Assembly (NCBI RefSeq): GCF_913055165.1
Contig: NZ_CAJXJS010000013.1
Span: 1-64,000 of the forward strand
DNA length: 64,000 bases
DNA from: an uncultured Devosia sp.
Lineage (GTDB): Bacteria > Pseudomonadota > Alphaproteobacteria > Rhizobiales > Devosiaceae
Direction of reading: 5' to 3'
In this document: piece by piece, positions 51,594-60,729 of the stretch
How the letters are laid out: each line of letters begins with the position of its first letter
How positions within the stretch are numbered: position 1 is the first letter of the stretch
Position numbers and translations under genes: made by a program
Notes under the pieces: generated by a model
Told to the model about the DNA's origin: nothing
Database searches by the model: none
The model's input: only the letters and a program-made list of their open reading frames with translations

Positions 51594-52709
51594 ATGACGT
51601 CCGCCGCCAAACGCTTCGTGCTCGACCAGCTCGCAAGAGCCGACATTACCGTCGCCCCGGCACCCCAAGCCGAACTCACCATTCATGACGAGCGGCTGTT
51701 CGCCCGGCTGCTGCGAGATGGCACGCTGGGCCTGGGCGAGAGCTATATGGATGGCTGGTGGGATGCCGATGCGCTGGACCAGGTGCTGTTCAAGCTCGCC
51801 GCGGCACGCGTGCAGGATGCCTTTCCCCGCGATCTTCCGCTTATGCTCAGTCTCATCCGGGCGCGCCTGTTCAACCTGCAGCGCCTGCGCGTGCGCGAGG
51901 TCGGCGAGCGGCATTACGATATCGGCAACGACCTTTTTGAGGCCATGCTGGACCGGCGCATGGTCTATTCCTGCGGCTACTGGCCGGCCGCCGACAAGCT
52001 GGAGAAAGCGCAGGAGGCCAAGCTGGATCTCACCTGCCGCAAGATCGGCCTCGAGCCCGGCATGCGCATCCTCGACATCGGCTCGGGTTGGGGCAGCTTC
52101 CTGCACTTCGCCGCCGAACGCTATGGCATCTCGGGCCTGGGGGTGACAGTCAGCAAGGCGCAGGCAGCCTTTGCGAATGCACGGGCCGGACACCTCCCGG
52201 TCGAGACACGGCTGATGGACTATATGGATGTCTCGGATCAGTTCGATCGCGTCGTCTCAATCGGCATGTTCGAACATGTCGGCTACAAGAATTACCGCCG
52301 CTTTTTCGCTAAAGTGCGCTCGCTGCTCAAGGCCGATGGTCTTTTTCTGTTGCACAGCATCGGTGGCAATGTTTCGACCACCCATGGCGACCCCTGGACG
52401 GAAAAATACATCTTTCCCAATGGCATGCTGCCCTCCATTGCCCAGATCGGTATGGCCAGCGAGGGTCTCTTCGTCATGGAGGACTGGCACAATTTTGGTG
52501 CCGATTATGACCGGACCCTGATGGCCTGGCGGAACAATTTCGACTCCGCCTGGCCGATACTGTCTGCCCGTTACGACGATCGCTTCCGACGTATGTGGCG
52601 CTATTATCTCTCGGTCTTTGCCGCACTGTTCCGGGCACGGCAGATCAATCTCTGGCAAATCGTGCTGTCGCCCGACGGCATGCCCGGGGGTTATCGCCGG
52701 GTGAGTTGA
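51594..52709 (+). CDS. cfa: Cyclopropane-fatty-acyl-phospholipid synthase
   Basis: SAM-dependent enzyme that adds a methylene bridge to unsaturated phospholipid acyl chains at the membrane. The 371 residues fit. Segments: GESYMDGWWDADALDQVLFK, HYDIGNDLF, MVYSCGYWP, SAM motif LDIGSGWGSF (about 160), FEHVGYKNY and WHNFGADYDRTLMAW. It is monocistronic, followed by the second parS-like site. Confidence 0.96.
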   Translation: MTSAAKRFVLDQLARADITVAPAPQAELTIHDERLFARLLRDGTLGLGESYMDGWWDADALDQVLFKLAAARVQDAFPRDLPLMLSLIRARLFNLQRLRVREVGERHYDIGNDLFEAMLDRRMVYSCGYWPAADKLEKAQEAKLDLTCRKIGLEPGMRILDIGSGWGSFLHFAAERYGISGLGVTVSKAQAAFANARAGHLPVETRLMDYMDVSDQFDRVVSIGMFEHVGYKNYRRFFAKVRSLLKADGLFLLHSIGGNVSTTHGDPWTEKYIFPNGMLPSIAQIGMASEGLFVMEDWHNFGADYDRTLMAWRNNFDSAWPILSARYDDRFRRMWRYYLSVFAALFRARQINLWQIVLSPDGMPGGYRRVS

Positions 52710-52724
52710 AGCACGCAGTCGGCG

Positions 52725-52740
52725 CGATTCACGTGAAACG
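52725..52740. other. parS-like site (copy 2)
   Basis: CGATTCACGTGAAACG matches the parS consensus at 13 of 16 positions with an intact TTCACGTGAAAC core. It is intergenic between cfa and the Nudix gene, 2.6 kb from copy 1. Confidence 0.65.
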
Positions 52741-52741
52741 T

Positions 52742-52750
52742 TTATCCACA
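52742..52750 (+). other. Perfect DnaA box
   Basis: TTATCCACA equals the high-affinity DnaA-box consensus and begins two bases after the parS-like site. A single 9-mer can arise by chance; its position next to parS gives it weight. Confidence 0.5.
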
Positions 52751-52754
52751 AGCC

Positions 52755-53207
52755 TCAGAAGATCGACTGCCTGAGCGGCAGCTTGATCGGTGCCGGAAAG
52801 CCAGACTGCAAATCTGCCCAAAAGCGATCGCGCAGTATTTCGGGAAAGACATGACCCGGCGGCAGCGCGTCGCGGGTATACCAGCCGGCTTCGCTGATCG
52901 ATTCGCCTTCTGCAGGATTGGCCGACACATCGATCTCGCCGGATTCATAGTCCGCCAGGAACCAGAATTTCACCATCCGGCCCGACTGGTCAATCAATTC
53001 GTCAATATAGGCCATGGCCCGCATCTTGACCCTGACGCCCGCCTCTTCGAACGCCTCGCGCTCGGCCGCTTCATGCAGTTCCTCCCCACCTTCCACACCA
53101 CCGCCGGGACCCGCCCAGAAATCATGGATGCCGGGGCGAAGGTGGCGCACCAACAGGATGGAACTATTGCGCAGCGCCAGGACGCCAGCGGAGATGCGGT
53201 GTTTCAT
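52755..53207 (-). CDS. Nudix hydrolase
   Basis: 150 residues. The complete Nudix box GGVEGGEELHEAAEREAFEE plus AGV lies at about residues 34-56 (numbered from MKHR). The family hydrolyses nucleoside diphosphates linked to other moieties; the substrate is unknown. The ATG at 53207 is preferred; a TTG four codons upstream is possible. It is 19 bases from the comM stop and probably cotranscribed. Confidence 0.9.
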   Translation of the reverse strand: MKHRISAGVLALRNSSILLVRHLRPGIHDFWAGPGGGVEGGEELHEAAEREAFEEAGVRVKMRAMAYIDELIDQSGRMVKFWFLADYESGEIDVSANPAEGESISEAGWYTRDALPPGHVFPEILRDRFWADLQSGFPAPIKLPLRQSIF

Positions 53208-53226
53208 GAGTGGTTCCAAACAGCCG

Positions 53227-54753
53227 TCATGTAGCGCCGAAATTGAGCCGATAGCTCAGGGCCTCAGCAATATGGGGACGCGCGACCTTATCGGAGCCCG
53301 CCAGATCGGCAAGGGTGCGCGCCACCTTGAGCACCCGATGATAGGCGCGGGCCGAAAGATTGAAGCGTTCCGCCGCCTGCAGCAGCAAGGACTGACTTTC
53401 GCGATCCGGCGCCACCAGCTTTTCGATCAAGGCCGAGGGCGCTGCCGCATTGGTCAGCACCTGCGGGTGCCCGGCCTCGGCATAGCGCTCCTGCTGGCGT
53501 TGCCGCGCTGCCGCCACCCGCCTGGCCACGTCGGCGGAGCTTTCTGCGGGCGCCGTGGGCACGATCATGTCGGCGGCGGAAACCGCCAGAACATCGACGC
53601 GAATGTCGATGCGATCCAGGAAAGGCCCGGACACCCGCGCCTGATAATCGCTGGCGCAGGCGGGACCGCGCTTGCAGCTATGGCCCGGCGTGCCGGCCAT
53701 GCCGCATTTACACGGGTTCATGGCCGCGATCAGCTGGAAGCGGCTGGGGTAGGACACCCTGGCATTGGCACGCGCGATGACGGTTTCACCGCTTTCAAGC
53801 GGCTGGCGCAGGCTGTCGAGCACATTGGGCGCAAATTCGGGCAGTTCATCAAGAAACAGCACCCCATTATGCGCCAGGCTCGCCTCTCCGGGTCGCACCT
53901 TGAGGCCGCCGCCCACCAATGCCGCCATGGATGCCGAATGATGCGGGGCCCGAAAGGGCCGGCGATCCGAGAGCACGCCGCCAGCCAGTTCACCGGCAAT
54001 GGACTGGATCATGGAAATGTCGAGCAGCTCGCGTGCCGAGAGCGGCGGCAATATGGAGGGCAGGCGGGCGGCCAGCATGGACTTGCCTGCCCCGGGCGGG
54101 CCGACCATGAGCATGTTGTGTCCGCCAGCGGCCGCCACTTCCAGGGCGCGACGCGCTACGGCCTGGCCGCGAACGTCGATGAGATCGGGCAAGGCACCGG
54201 GGGCGGCCAGATGGCGGCCCGGCTGCGGCCTTGCCTGCAGCTGATGACCGGTCAGGTGGTTGACCAGGGCGATCAGGCTGTCGGCAGCGATGATATCGAT
54301 CTCCTCGCCCGCCCAGGCGGCCTCCGGACCCGAGATTTTTGGGCAAATGATCCCCATCCCCTTGGCGCTGGCGGCCATGGCTGCCGGTAGAATGCCGCCC
54401 ACATGGGCGAGCCGGCCATCAAGCCCCAATTCGCCCAGCGCCATGAAACCATCCAGGGCATCCTGCGGAATGGCGCCGAGCGCTCCCATCAGGGCCAGCG
54501 CAATGGGCAGATCGTAATGGCTGCCTTCCTTGGGCAGGTCGGCCGGAGCCAGGTTGATGGTAATGCGCTTGGGAGGCAGACCCAGCCCTGTCGCCGTCAG
54601 CGCCGCCCGCACCCGCTCGCCGCTCTCGCGCACCGCCTTGTCCGGCAGACCGACCAGCACGAGGTTGGGAAAGCCGGGGGCAATCTGGGCCTGCACATCC
54701 ACGGGCACCGCTTCGATGCCTTGAAACGCTACAGTCGTCACGCGCGTGACCAT
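53227..54753 (-). CDS. YifB/ComM-family Mg-chelatase-like ATPase
   Basis: 508 residues. An N-terminal ChlI domain (GFPNLVLVGLPDKAVRESGERV, RITINLAPADLPKEGSHYDL) precedes an AAA+ Mg-chelatase domain with Walker A VGPPGAGKSMLA (about 217) and Walker B GVLFLDELPEF, and a C-terminal helical domain with zinc-type Cys (CKCGMAGTPGHSCKRGPAC). ComM is a branch-migration helicase in natural transformation; non-transformable bacteria also have it. The start is the ATG at 54753. Confidence 0.93.
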   Translation of the reverse strand: MVTRVTTVAFQGIEAVPVDVQAQIAPGFPNLVLVGLPDKAVRESGERVRAALTATGLGLPPKRITINLAPADLPKEGSHYDLPIALALMGALGAIPQDALDGFMALGELGLDGRLAHVGGILPAAMAASAKGMGIICPKISGPEAAWAGEEIDIIAADSLIALVNHLTGHQLQARPQPGRHLAAPGALPDLIDVRGQAVARRALEVAAAGGHNMLMVGPPGAGKSMLAARLPSILPPLSARELLDISMIQSIAGELAGGVLSDRRPFRAPHHSASMAALVGGGLKVRPGEASLAHNGVLFLDELPEFAPNVLDSLRQPLESGETVIARANARVSYPSRFQLIAAMNPCKCGMAGTPGHSCKRGPACASDYQARVSGPFLDRIDIRVDVLAVSAADMIVPTAPAESSADVARRVAAARQRQQERYAEAGHPQVLTNAAAPSALIEKLVAPDRESQSLLLQAAERFNLSARAYHRVLKVARTLADLAGSDKVARPHIAEALSYRLNFGAT

Positions 54754-54836
54754 CGGCGCTGCCCCCAATTGCCGACGGCACGCTAGCAGATCACATTGGC
54801 ACCAGCAAGAACGAAGAGCGAACGAAAGATGGCCTG

Positions 54837-54882
54837 TTAACCATGCACGCTGCCACAATGGTTACCCTAAAACTCCATTAAC
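54837..54882. promoter_or_regulatory. CtrA-type sites before the GH25 gene
   Basis: TTAACCAT at 54837-54844 matches the CtrA half-site, and CTAA-N7-TTAAC at 54867-54882 matches the full CtrA consensus TTAA-N7-TTAAC with one mismatch. They are 58-103 bases upstream of the GH25 start. Confidence 0.4.
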
Positions 54883-54939
54883 CGGGCCATGTTGAATCAA
54901 AGGACAGCGTTTTCTTGTTGCGTTTGAGTGTTTTCCGTC

Positions 54940-55776
54940 ATGTCCCTGACTATCCGTCGCTCCGTCTCCGCCGCGTTTCGCGGCGCCGTTCTGAGCCTTG
55001 CCGTGGTGGCCTTGGCCGCCTGTGGCAGCATGGGCGGGCTCTATAGCGCCATTCCTGGCGATAATCGGCCCCATTCCGGTGTCGACCGCGCGCGGGGCAT
55101 GCCGATCCAGGGGATCGACGTGGCGCGCTATCAGGAGAATGTCGATTTCGCGCGCGCCCGGGCTGCGGGCACACATTTCGTCTTCATGAAGGCGACCGAG
55201 GGCAAGGACTATGTCGACCCCAATTTCCGGGTAAATTGGGAGCGGGCGCGTGAAGCCGGGATGCCGCGCGGGGCCTATCATTTCATGACCTGGTGCTCGC
55301 TGGCCTCGGAACAGGCCGCCTGGTTCACCCAGAACGTGCCCTACGACCCCAGCGCCCTGCCGCCAGTGCTTGACCTGGAGTGGAACAACCATTCGAGCTG
55401 CAAGACCAAGCCGAACAAGGCCGATGCGCTGGAAAAGATCCGCCTGATGCTGGACGTGATGGAGCGCCATACCGGCAGGCTGCCGATCATCTATACCGAT
55501 ATGAATTTCCATCGGGACATTCTGGCGGGTGAATATTTCCCCAATGCGTTCTGGCTGCGCTCGACCGCGGCAGAGCCCCATGAGCGCTACCAGAACCGGC
55601 CCTGGACCTTCTGGCAATATACCCAGACCGGGGTGGTGCCGGGCGTGCGCGGCGAGGTCGACCGCAATGTGTTCTATGGTTCGACCGAAGACTGGTTGAT
55701 GTTCCTCCATACCGGCTGCGATCCGCGCGCGATTGCGGCGCTGCAGGCCAGCGGGCGGTGCCTGCCGGCCAAATAA
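54940..55776 (+). CDS. GH25 lysozyme-type lipoprotein
   Basis: 278 residues. The signal ends in a lipobox LALAAC-like sequence (VALAACGSM, Cys about 28). The GH25 muramidase barrel includes GIDVARYQENVDF (catalytic Asp), FVFMKATEGKDYVD, GAYHF and LPPVLDLEWNN (catalytic Asp-x-Glu), ending in WTFWQYTQTG. It should cut the peptidoglycan glycan backbone in the periplasm. CtrA-type motifs upstream hint at cell-cycle control. Confidence 0.92.
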   Translation: MSLTIRRSVSAAFRGAVLSLAVVALAACGSMGGLYSAIPGDNRPHSGVDRARGMPIQGIDVARYQENVDFARARAAGTHFVFMKATEGKDYVDPNFRVNWERAREAGMPRGAYHFMTWCSLASEQAAWFTQNVPYDPSALPPVLDLEWNNHSSCKTKPNKADALEKIRLMLDVMERHTGRLPIIYTDMNFHRDILAGEYFPNAFWLRSTAAEPHERYQNRPWTFWQYTQTGVVPGVRGEVDRNVFYGSTEDWLMFLHTGCDPRAIAALQASGRCLPAK

Positions 55777-55855
55777 CCTGGCAATTTTGTCGCTATCCAA
55801 GCGCCAAGCCGCCGCATAAAGTTGCGGCGCGAGACAGCACTGGAGGGCGGCGTCA

Positions 55856-56851
55856 ATGGGCTTTTTCAATGAGTTGGGGCTCGATGGCCTCAGCGTGACC
55901 CTGATCGGGCTGGGGGTTTTGTTCGTGCTGGTGCTGTTCGCCGGCGCCAAGACGGTCCCGCAGGGCTACAATTTCACCATCGAGCGGTTCGGCAAATATA
56001 CGCGTACGCTGAAACCCGGCCTCAACCTCATCGTGCCGTTCATCGACACGATCGGCAAGAAGATGAACGTAATGGAGCAGGTGCTGGACGTGCCGCACCA
56101 GGAGGTCATCACCCGCGACAATGCCACGGTCACCGCCAATGGCGTCACCTTCTACCAGGTGCTTGATGCCGCCTCGGCCGCCTACGAGGTGACCCATCTG
56201 GAAAACGCCATTCTCAACCTGACCATGACCAATATCCGTTCCGTCATGGGCTCCATGGATCTCGATGAGCTTTTGAGCCATCGCGACGAGATCAATGACC
56301 GCGTGCTGCGCGTGGTCGATACCGCCGTATCGCCCTGGGGCGTCAAGATCACCCGGATCGAGATCAAGGATATCGATCCACCCAAGGACCTGGTCGAATC
56401 CATGGGCCGGCAAATGAAGGCCGAACGTGAGAAGCGCGCCACCATTCTGGAAGCCGAAGGGCGCCGGCAGGCTGCCATTCTCAAGGCAGAGGGCGAAAAA
56501 CAGGCGCAGGTGCTTGAGGCCGAGGGCCGCCGCGAAGCGGCGTTCCGCGATGCCGAGGCTCGCGAGCGCGCCGCCGAGGCCGAAGCCAAGGCCACCCAAT
56601 TGGTGTCCGAGGCGATTGCAGCGGGCAATGTGCAGGCGATCAATTACTTTGTCGCGAACAACTACATCAAGGCGCTGGAGAAGGTGGCGACGGCGCCCAA
56701 CCAGAAACTGCTGATGCTTCCAGTGGAAGCCTCCAGCGTTATCGGCGCCATTGGCGGCATCGCCGAGATCGCCAAGGAAACCTTCGGCACCGACAGGCCG
56801 GCCCCGGCCCGCTCCGGCCGGCCGCCCAGCAGCACATCCGGCCAGGGCTGA
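55856..56851 (+). CDS. SPFH/Band 7 stomatin-like protein (QmcA-like)
   Basis: 331 residues. One membrane helix (about 10-29) is followed by the SPFH domain (about 35-200: QGYNFTIERFGKYTRTLKPGLN, MNVMEQVLDVPHQEVITRDNA) and an Ala/Glu-rich coiled coil (about 190-250). Forms oligomeric membrane microdomain rings. It pairs with the downstream NfeD-like gene 12 bases away, the standard bacterial stomatin operon. Confidence 0.95.
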   Translation: MGFFNELGLDGLSVTLIGLGVLFVLVLFAGAKTVPQGYNFTIERFGKYTRTLKPGLNLIVPFIDTIGKKMNVMEQVLDVPHQEVITRDNATVTANGVTFYQVLDAASAAYEVTHLENAILNLTMTNIRSVMGSMDLDELLSHRDEINDRVLRVVDTAVSPWGVKITRIEIKDIDPPKDLVESMGRQMKAEREKRATILEAEGRRQAAILKAEGEKQAQVLEAEGRREAAFRDAEARERAAEAEAKATQLVSEAIAAGNVQAINYFVANNYIKALEKVATAPNQKLLMLPVEASSVIGAIGGIAEIAKETFGTDRPAPARSGRPPSSTSGQG

Positions 56852-56863
56852 CGGAGCAAATCC

Positions 56864-57313
56864 ATGCAGATCGTCAATTTCCTGGTCGAGAACGGTCCCT
56901 GGAGCTGGATCGTCGCCGGGCTGGTGCTGCTGGCGCTCGAACTGGTCTTGCCCGGCGGGTTCCTTTTGTGGATGGGCATCGCTGGCATTCTCACCGGTCT
57001 CATCACCCTGTTCCAGCCGCTCGCCTGGCCGGTGCAATGGCTGGTGTTTGGCGTGCTGTCGCTGGTCTCGATTCTGCTCTGGGTCAGGTTCACGCGTAAC
57101 CGTGCCACCCAAACCGACCGACCCTTGCTCAATGAGCGCACCGAGCATTTCATCGGCCGCGAGGTGGTGCTGGATCATCCGATCGTGGATGGATTTGGCC
57201 GCCTGACCATTGGCGACACCACTTGGCGGGTGCGCGGCCCGGATCTGCCTGCCGGGCAGCGGGTGCGCATTGTCGGGGCGGAGGGACCCGTCCTGCGCAT
57301 CGAGCCTGTCTAG
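56864..57313 (+). CDS. NfeD-like membrane protein
   Basis: 149 residues. Two or three membrane helices (about 10-80) are followed by a C-terminal OB-fold NfeD domain with TIGDTTWRVRGPDLPAGQRVRI and VEGPVLRIEPV-like end. It partners the SPFH protein encoded just upstream in membrane quality control. Confidence 0.92.
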   Translation: MQIVNFLVENGPWSWIVAGLVLLALELVLPGGFLLWMGIAGILTGLITLFQPLAWPVQWLVFGVLSLVSILLWVRFTRNRATQTDRPLLNERTEHFIGREVVLDHPIVDGFGRLTIGDTTWRVRGPDLPAGQRVRIVGAEGPVLRIEPV

Positions 57314-57375
57314 AGCATCCAGCCGGTGCTAAATCCTTGTGGCGCAAGGTCTGCACGGACTTCCTCAAGCTTTCA

Positions 57376-57383
57376 TTAACCAT
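57376..57383 (+). promoter_or_regulatory. CtrA half-site before the outer-membrane barrel gene
   Basis: TTAACCAT, identical to the motif at 54837, lies 80 bases upstream of the barrel start in a short intergenic gap. A single half-site is weak evidence. Confidence 0.3.
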
Positions 57384-57462
57384 AAGCTGCAAGGATTGGC
57401 ACCCGGCCCATGGGGCTGCGCCGGCTTTCGCATGTCTGCCGGCATGATCGGCGGAGCGGGAT

Positions 57463-58728
57463 TTGGCCCGGACAATTCGGACAGTGCTGGGAGCGATGCT
57501 GGCAGGCACGGCCCTGGCTGGCGCGGTCCTGGCCGATCCGCTCGTCATCGACGAGTCAGCGCTGGCCAATGAACGGCTGACGCCGGGCCTCTATCCGGCC
57601 GCGCCGGTTCCCGATGGCTTCGCGGTGCCGCCGGAGCCGGGTCACCCCCCCTTTGAGATCGATTGGTCCGTCGGCCTCAAGGGCAGCTATACCACCGCCA
57701 CCACCGGACAGAGCTTTGTCACCAGGCTGACCCCCGGCGTCACCGCCACGCATCAGGGCGTGAGGACCGATATCACGCTGGACGGGACGGCAGAGCTGGT
57801 GCGTGACGATGACGGCACGCTTGGAGCGACCGCCCTCGATCTCGATCTTCGGACCACCACGCGGCTTGATCGCGACACCACGCTGGGGGCCTCGGCCCAA
57901 CTCGGGCTGGCGCGCGATTTGTCCTCTACACCTGGGCTCAATCCGCTCATCATCACGCCGCCCCTGGAGGTTACGGGCGGTATGGGCGCAGAAATTGAGC
58001 GGCGGTTCGGCCATTTCAATCTGGGCCTTTCCGGCGATCTCAAACGCAGCATCTATGGCCCTACCACGCGATCCGATACCGGGGTGACGGACAATTCCAG
58101 CCAGAATGTCTGGGAGGCCGATGCCGCCCTGCGCCTGGGCTTCCAGGCAACACCGATCATCGAGGTTTTTGGCGAGGCCAGCCTGGGTCGTGATTGGTTC
58201 GACACGGCCCCTGCCAGTGGCGTCCAGACGGACGCGACCAGCCGGTCCTTGCGCGCCGGCCTCGCTGGGAACTGGAGTGGTCTGCTCACCGCCAGTGCGT
58301 CGGTTGGTGTGGGCCAGCATGACTTCGACAATGCTGCACTGTCCGACATCACCACGCAGCTCTACGATGCCAGTGTGAGCTTCGCCCCGGATCCCACGGT
58401 CAATCTCAAGGCCTCGCTGGCCACCACTGTCGCGCCCACCGGCGCCGACACGAACGGCACCGCCCGGGTGTCCCATACGGCCACTGCCGAGATCGACTAC
58501 ACCGTCAATGCCTGGCTGCGCCTGCGGGCCTCGGCCGAATGGGGCCGGTCATGGATCGAAGCCAGCACCGAGACCGAGAAGCGGCACGGGCTGGGCATGG
58601 GCGCCGACTACAAGCTGGGCCCCCACACCGCCGTTTCAGCCGATTACGGCTATGCACATCGTGACAACAGCCTCAGCGGCGTGCTGGACAGCCACACGGT
58701 CAGCCTCGGGGTCACGATCCGGCGCTGA
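57463..58728 (+). CDS. Outer-membrane beta-barrel protein
   Basis: 421 residues with a signal peptide (LGAMLAGTALAGAVLA, cleavage about residue 24), then a Pro-rich linker and about 14 or more amphipathic strands in a repeated pattern (WSVGLKGSYTTATTG, LGASAQLGLARDLS, LFGEASLGRDWF-like). The final residue region GVTIRR lacks the usual terminal Phe. It resembles the BBP2_2 outer-membrane family. The start is TTG at 57463 behind GGAGCGGGA; an ATG-only start would lose the signal. Function is unknown. Confidence 0.8.
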   Translation: MARTIRTVLGAMLAGTALAGAVLADPLVIDESALANERLTPGLYPAAPVPDGFAVPPEPGHPPFEIDWSVGLKGSYTTATTGQSFVTRLTPGVTATHQGVRTDITLDGTAELVRDDDGTLGATALDLDLRTTTRLDRDTTLGASAQLGLARDLSSTPGLNPLIITPPLEVTGGMGAEIERRFGHFNLGLSGDLKRSIYGPTTRSDTGVTDNSSQNVWEADAALRLGFQATPIIEVFGEASLGRDWFDTAPASGVQTDATSRSLRAGLAGNWSGLLTASASVGVGQHDFDNAALSDITTQLYDASVSFAPDPTVNLKASLATTVAPTGADTNGTARVSHTATAEIDYTVNAWLRLRASAEWGRSWIEASTETEKRHGLGMGADYKLGPHTAVSADYGYAHRDNSLSGVLDSHTVSLGVTIRR

Positions 58729-58738
58729 TGGCGGCCGC

Positions 58739-59623
58739 CTAGAGCTTGTCTTCGAGATCGAGCTTGCGCAGTTCCTCGATGAAACCCGGGCGGATATCGG
58801 GGCGGTCCAGGGCAAAGACCACATTGGCGGTGAGAAAGCCGAGCTTGGAGCCGCAGTCATAGACCTTGCCGCGGTACTTCACACCCGTGAAAGGCTGCTG
58901 GCCCATCAGCGACTGCATCGCGTCGGTCAGCTGGATCTCGCCACCAGCGCCGCGTGTCTGCTCAGCCAGCAGCGCGAAGATTTCGGGCTGCAGGATATAG
59001 CGGCCGGAGATGAAGAGATTGGAAGGGGCCTCCTCCCGCTTGGGTTTTTCGACCATGCCATTGATGACGAAACCTTCATCGGGCCCATCCCCGCGCACCA
59101 CCACGCCATAGGAGGAAACGTCCTCCCAGGCGCACTCCTCGACGCCGACAATATTGCCGGCCCGCTCTTCATAGGCATCCATCATTTGCTTGAGCACGCC
59201 AGGCTTGGCCTGGAAGATCATGTCCGGCAGCAGCAGGGCGAAGGGCTGGTCGCCGACGATATCGCGTGCGCACCAGACGGCATGGCCGAGGCCCAGTGGC
59301 TCCTGCTGGCGGGTGAAGCTGGTGCGGCCGGCCGAGGGCAGGTCCTTCTGCAGCTCCTCGAGCGCCTTGGTCTTGCCGCGGCTTTCCAGGGTGGCCTCCA
59401 GCTCGAACTGCCGGTCGAAGTGATCCTCGATCACGCCCTTGTTGCGGCCAGTGACGAACACGAAGTGCTCGATGCCGGCCTCGCGGGCCTCATCGACCGC
59501 ATATTGGATCAGCGGCCTATCCACCACGGTCAGCATTTCCTTGGGCATGGCCTTGGTGGCGGGAAGGAAGCGGGTTCCAAGACCGGCGACGGGAAACACG
59601 GCTGTACGGACACGTTTGGACAC
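58739..59623 (-). CDS. galU: UTP-glucose-1-phosphate uridylyltransferase
   Basis: Makes UDP-glucose for polysaccharides and galactose metabolism. 294 residues. The nucleotide motif is [22 protein letters not shown] (about residues 10-30, one region), with [25 protein letters not shown] and [19 protein letters not shown]. The start is GTG at 59623 with AGGAG upstream. It diverges from galE, a metabolic partner. Confidence 0.97.
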   Translation of the reverse strand: MSKRVRTAVFPVAGLGTRFLPATKAMPKEMLTVVDRPLIQYAVDEAREAGIEHFVFVTGRNKGVIEDHFDRQFELEATLESRGKTKALEELQKDLPSAGRTSFTRQQEPLGLGHAVWCARDIVGDQPFALLLPDMIFQAKPGVLKQMMDAYEERAGNIVGVEECAWEDVSSYGVVVRGDGPDEGFVINGMVEKPKREEAPSNLFISGRYILQPEIFALLAEQTRGAGGEIQLTDAMQSLMGQQPFTGVKYRGKVYDCGSKLGFLTANVVFALDRPDIRPGFIEELRKLDLEDKL

Positions 59624-59732
59624 GCGATGCTCTCCTGAGTGGCATTCGGGGGATAGGCGACGTAAAGCTAAATCAACATCTGCCACATATTGTTGCAACC
59701 AAATAGCGTTACGATGTCGGGAGTTAGCGATA

Positions 59733-60719
59733 ATGAGTGTCTTGGTTACCGGGGGCGCCGGCTATATCGGCAGTCATATGGTGCTCAATCTGGCCGATGC
59801 CGGAGAGAAAATCGTCGTGCTCGACAATCTGGTGACCGGGTTCGATTGGGCCATTGATGGCCGCGCCATCTTCGAGCCGGGCAATGCCGGGGACATCGAC
59901 CGCGTGCTGGAGCTGATCGAAAAGCACGGCATTACCGAAATCATCCATTTCGCCGGCTCCATCGTGGTGCCCGAATCGGTCACCAACCCGCTCAAATATT
60001 ACGGCAACAACACCGCCACTTCGCGCAATCTGATCGAGGCGGCCGTCAGGGGCGGGGTGAAGCATTTCATCTTCTCGTCCACCGCCGCGGTCTACGGCAT
60101 GACCGGCCTGGCGCCGGTGGTGGAGGAAACCCCGCTCAATCCCATGTCCCCCTATGGCAAGAGCAAGCTGATGACCGAGTGGATGCTGGCCGACGTCGCC
60201 GCCGCCCATCCGATTACCTATGGGGTGTTGCGCTATTTCAACGTGGCCGGTGCCGATCCGCAGAAGCGCTCGGGCCAATCCACCCCCGAGGCCACCCATC
60301 TGATCAAGGTTGCCTGCCAGGCCGCCCTGGGCAAGCGCGAGAAGATGGATATCTTTGGCATTGATTATGAGACCCCGGACGGCACCTGCGTACGTGACTA
60401 TATCCATGTCAGCGACCTCATTGCCGCCCATGCGCTGCTCCTGAAACATCTGCGCGGCGGGGGCGAGAGCACCACGCTCAATTGCGCCTATGGTCGGGGC
60501 TATTCGGTGCGCGAAGTCGTTGACACGGTGCGCAAGGTCTCGGGCGTTCACTTCCGGGCCGACGAAGGCCCACGCCGCGCCGGCGACCCGGCGTCGATCA
60601 CCGCGACGGGCGAAAAGGTCCGGACCATGCTCGGCTGGGTGCCGCAGCATGATGATCTCAACGAAATCGTCGAAACCGCCTATAATTGGGAACGGCACCT
60701 GATGACGCGCAATCGCTAG
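59733..60719 (+). CDS. galE: UDP-glucose 4-epimerase
   Basis: Interconverts UDP-glucose and UDP-galactose. 328 residues. Rossmann motif [10 protein letters not shown] (about 6-15), FSSTAAVYG, catalytic SPYGKSK (Tyr about 141) and [10 protein letters not shown]. The ATG at 59733 follows GGGAG; longer in-frame sequence upstream overlaps galU antisense and is not GalE-like. It is followed ten bases later by a lytic transglycosylase gene, which suggests a cell-envelope unit. Confidence 0.97.
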   Translation: MSVLVTGGAGYIGSHMVLNLADAGEKIVVLDNLVTGFDWAIDGRAIFEPGNAGDIDRVLELIEKHGITEIIHFAGSIVVPESVTNPLKYYGNNTATSRNLIEAAVRGGVKHFIFSSTAAVYGMTGLAPVVEETPLNPMSPYGKSKLMTEWMLADVAAAHPITYGVLRYFNVAGADPQKRSGQSTPEATHLIKVACQAALGKREKMDIFGIDYETPDGTCVRDYIHVSDLIAAHALLLKHLRGGGESTTLNCAYGRGYSVREVVDTVRKVSGVHFRADEGPRRAGDPASITATGEKVRTMLGWVPQHDDLNEIVETAYNWERHLMTRNR

Positions 60720-60729
60720 GAGCGCATGC

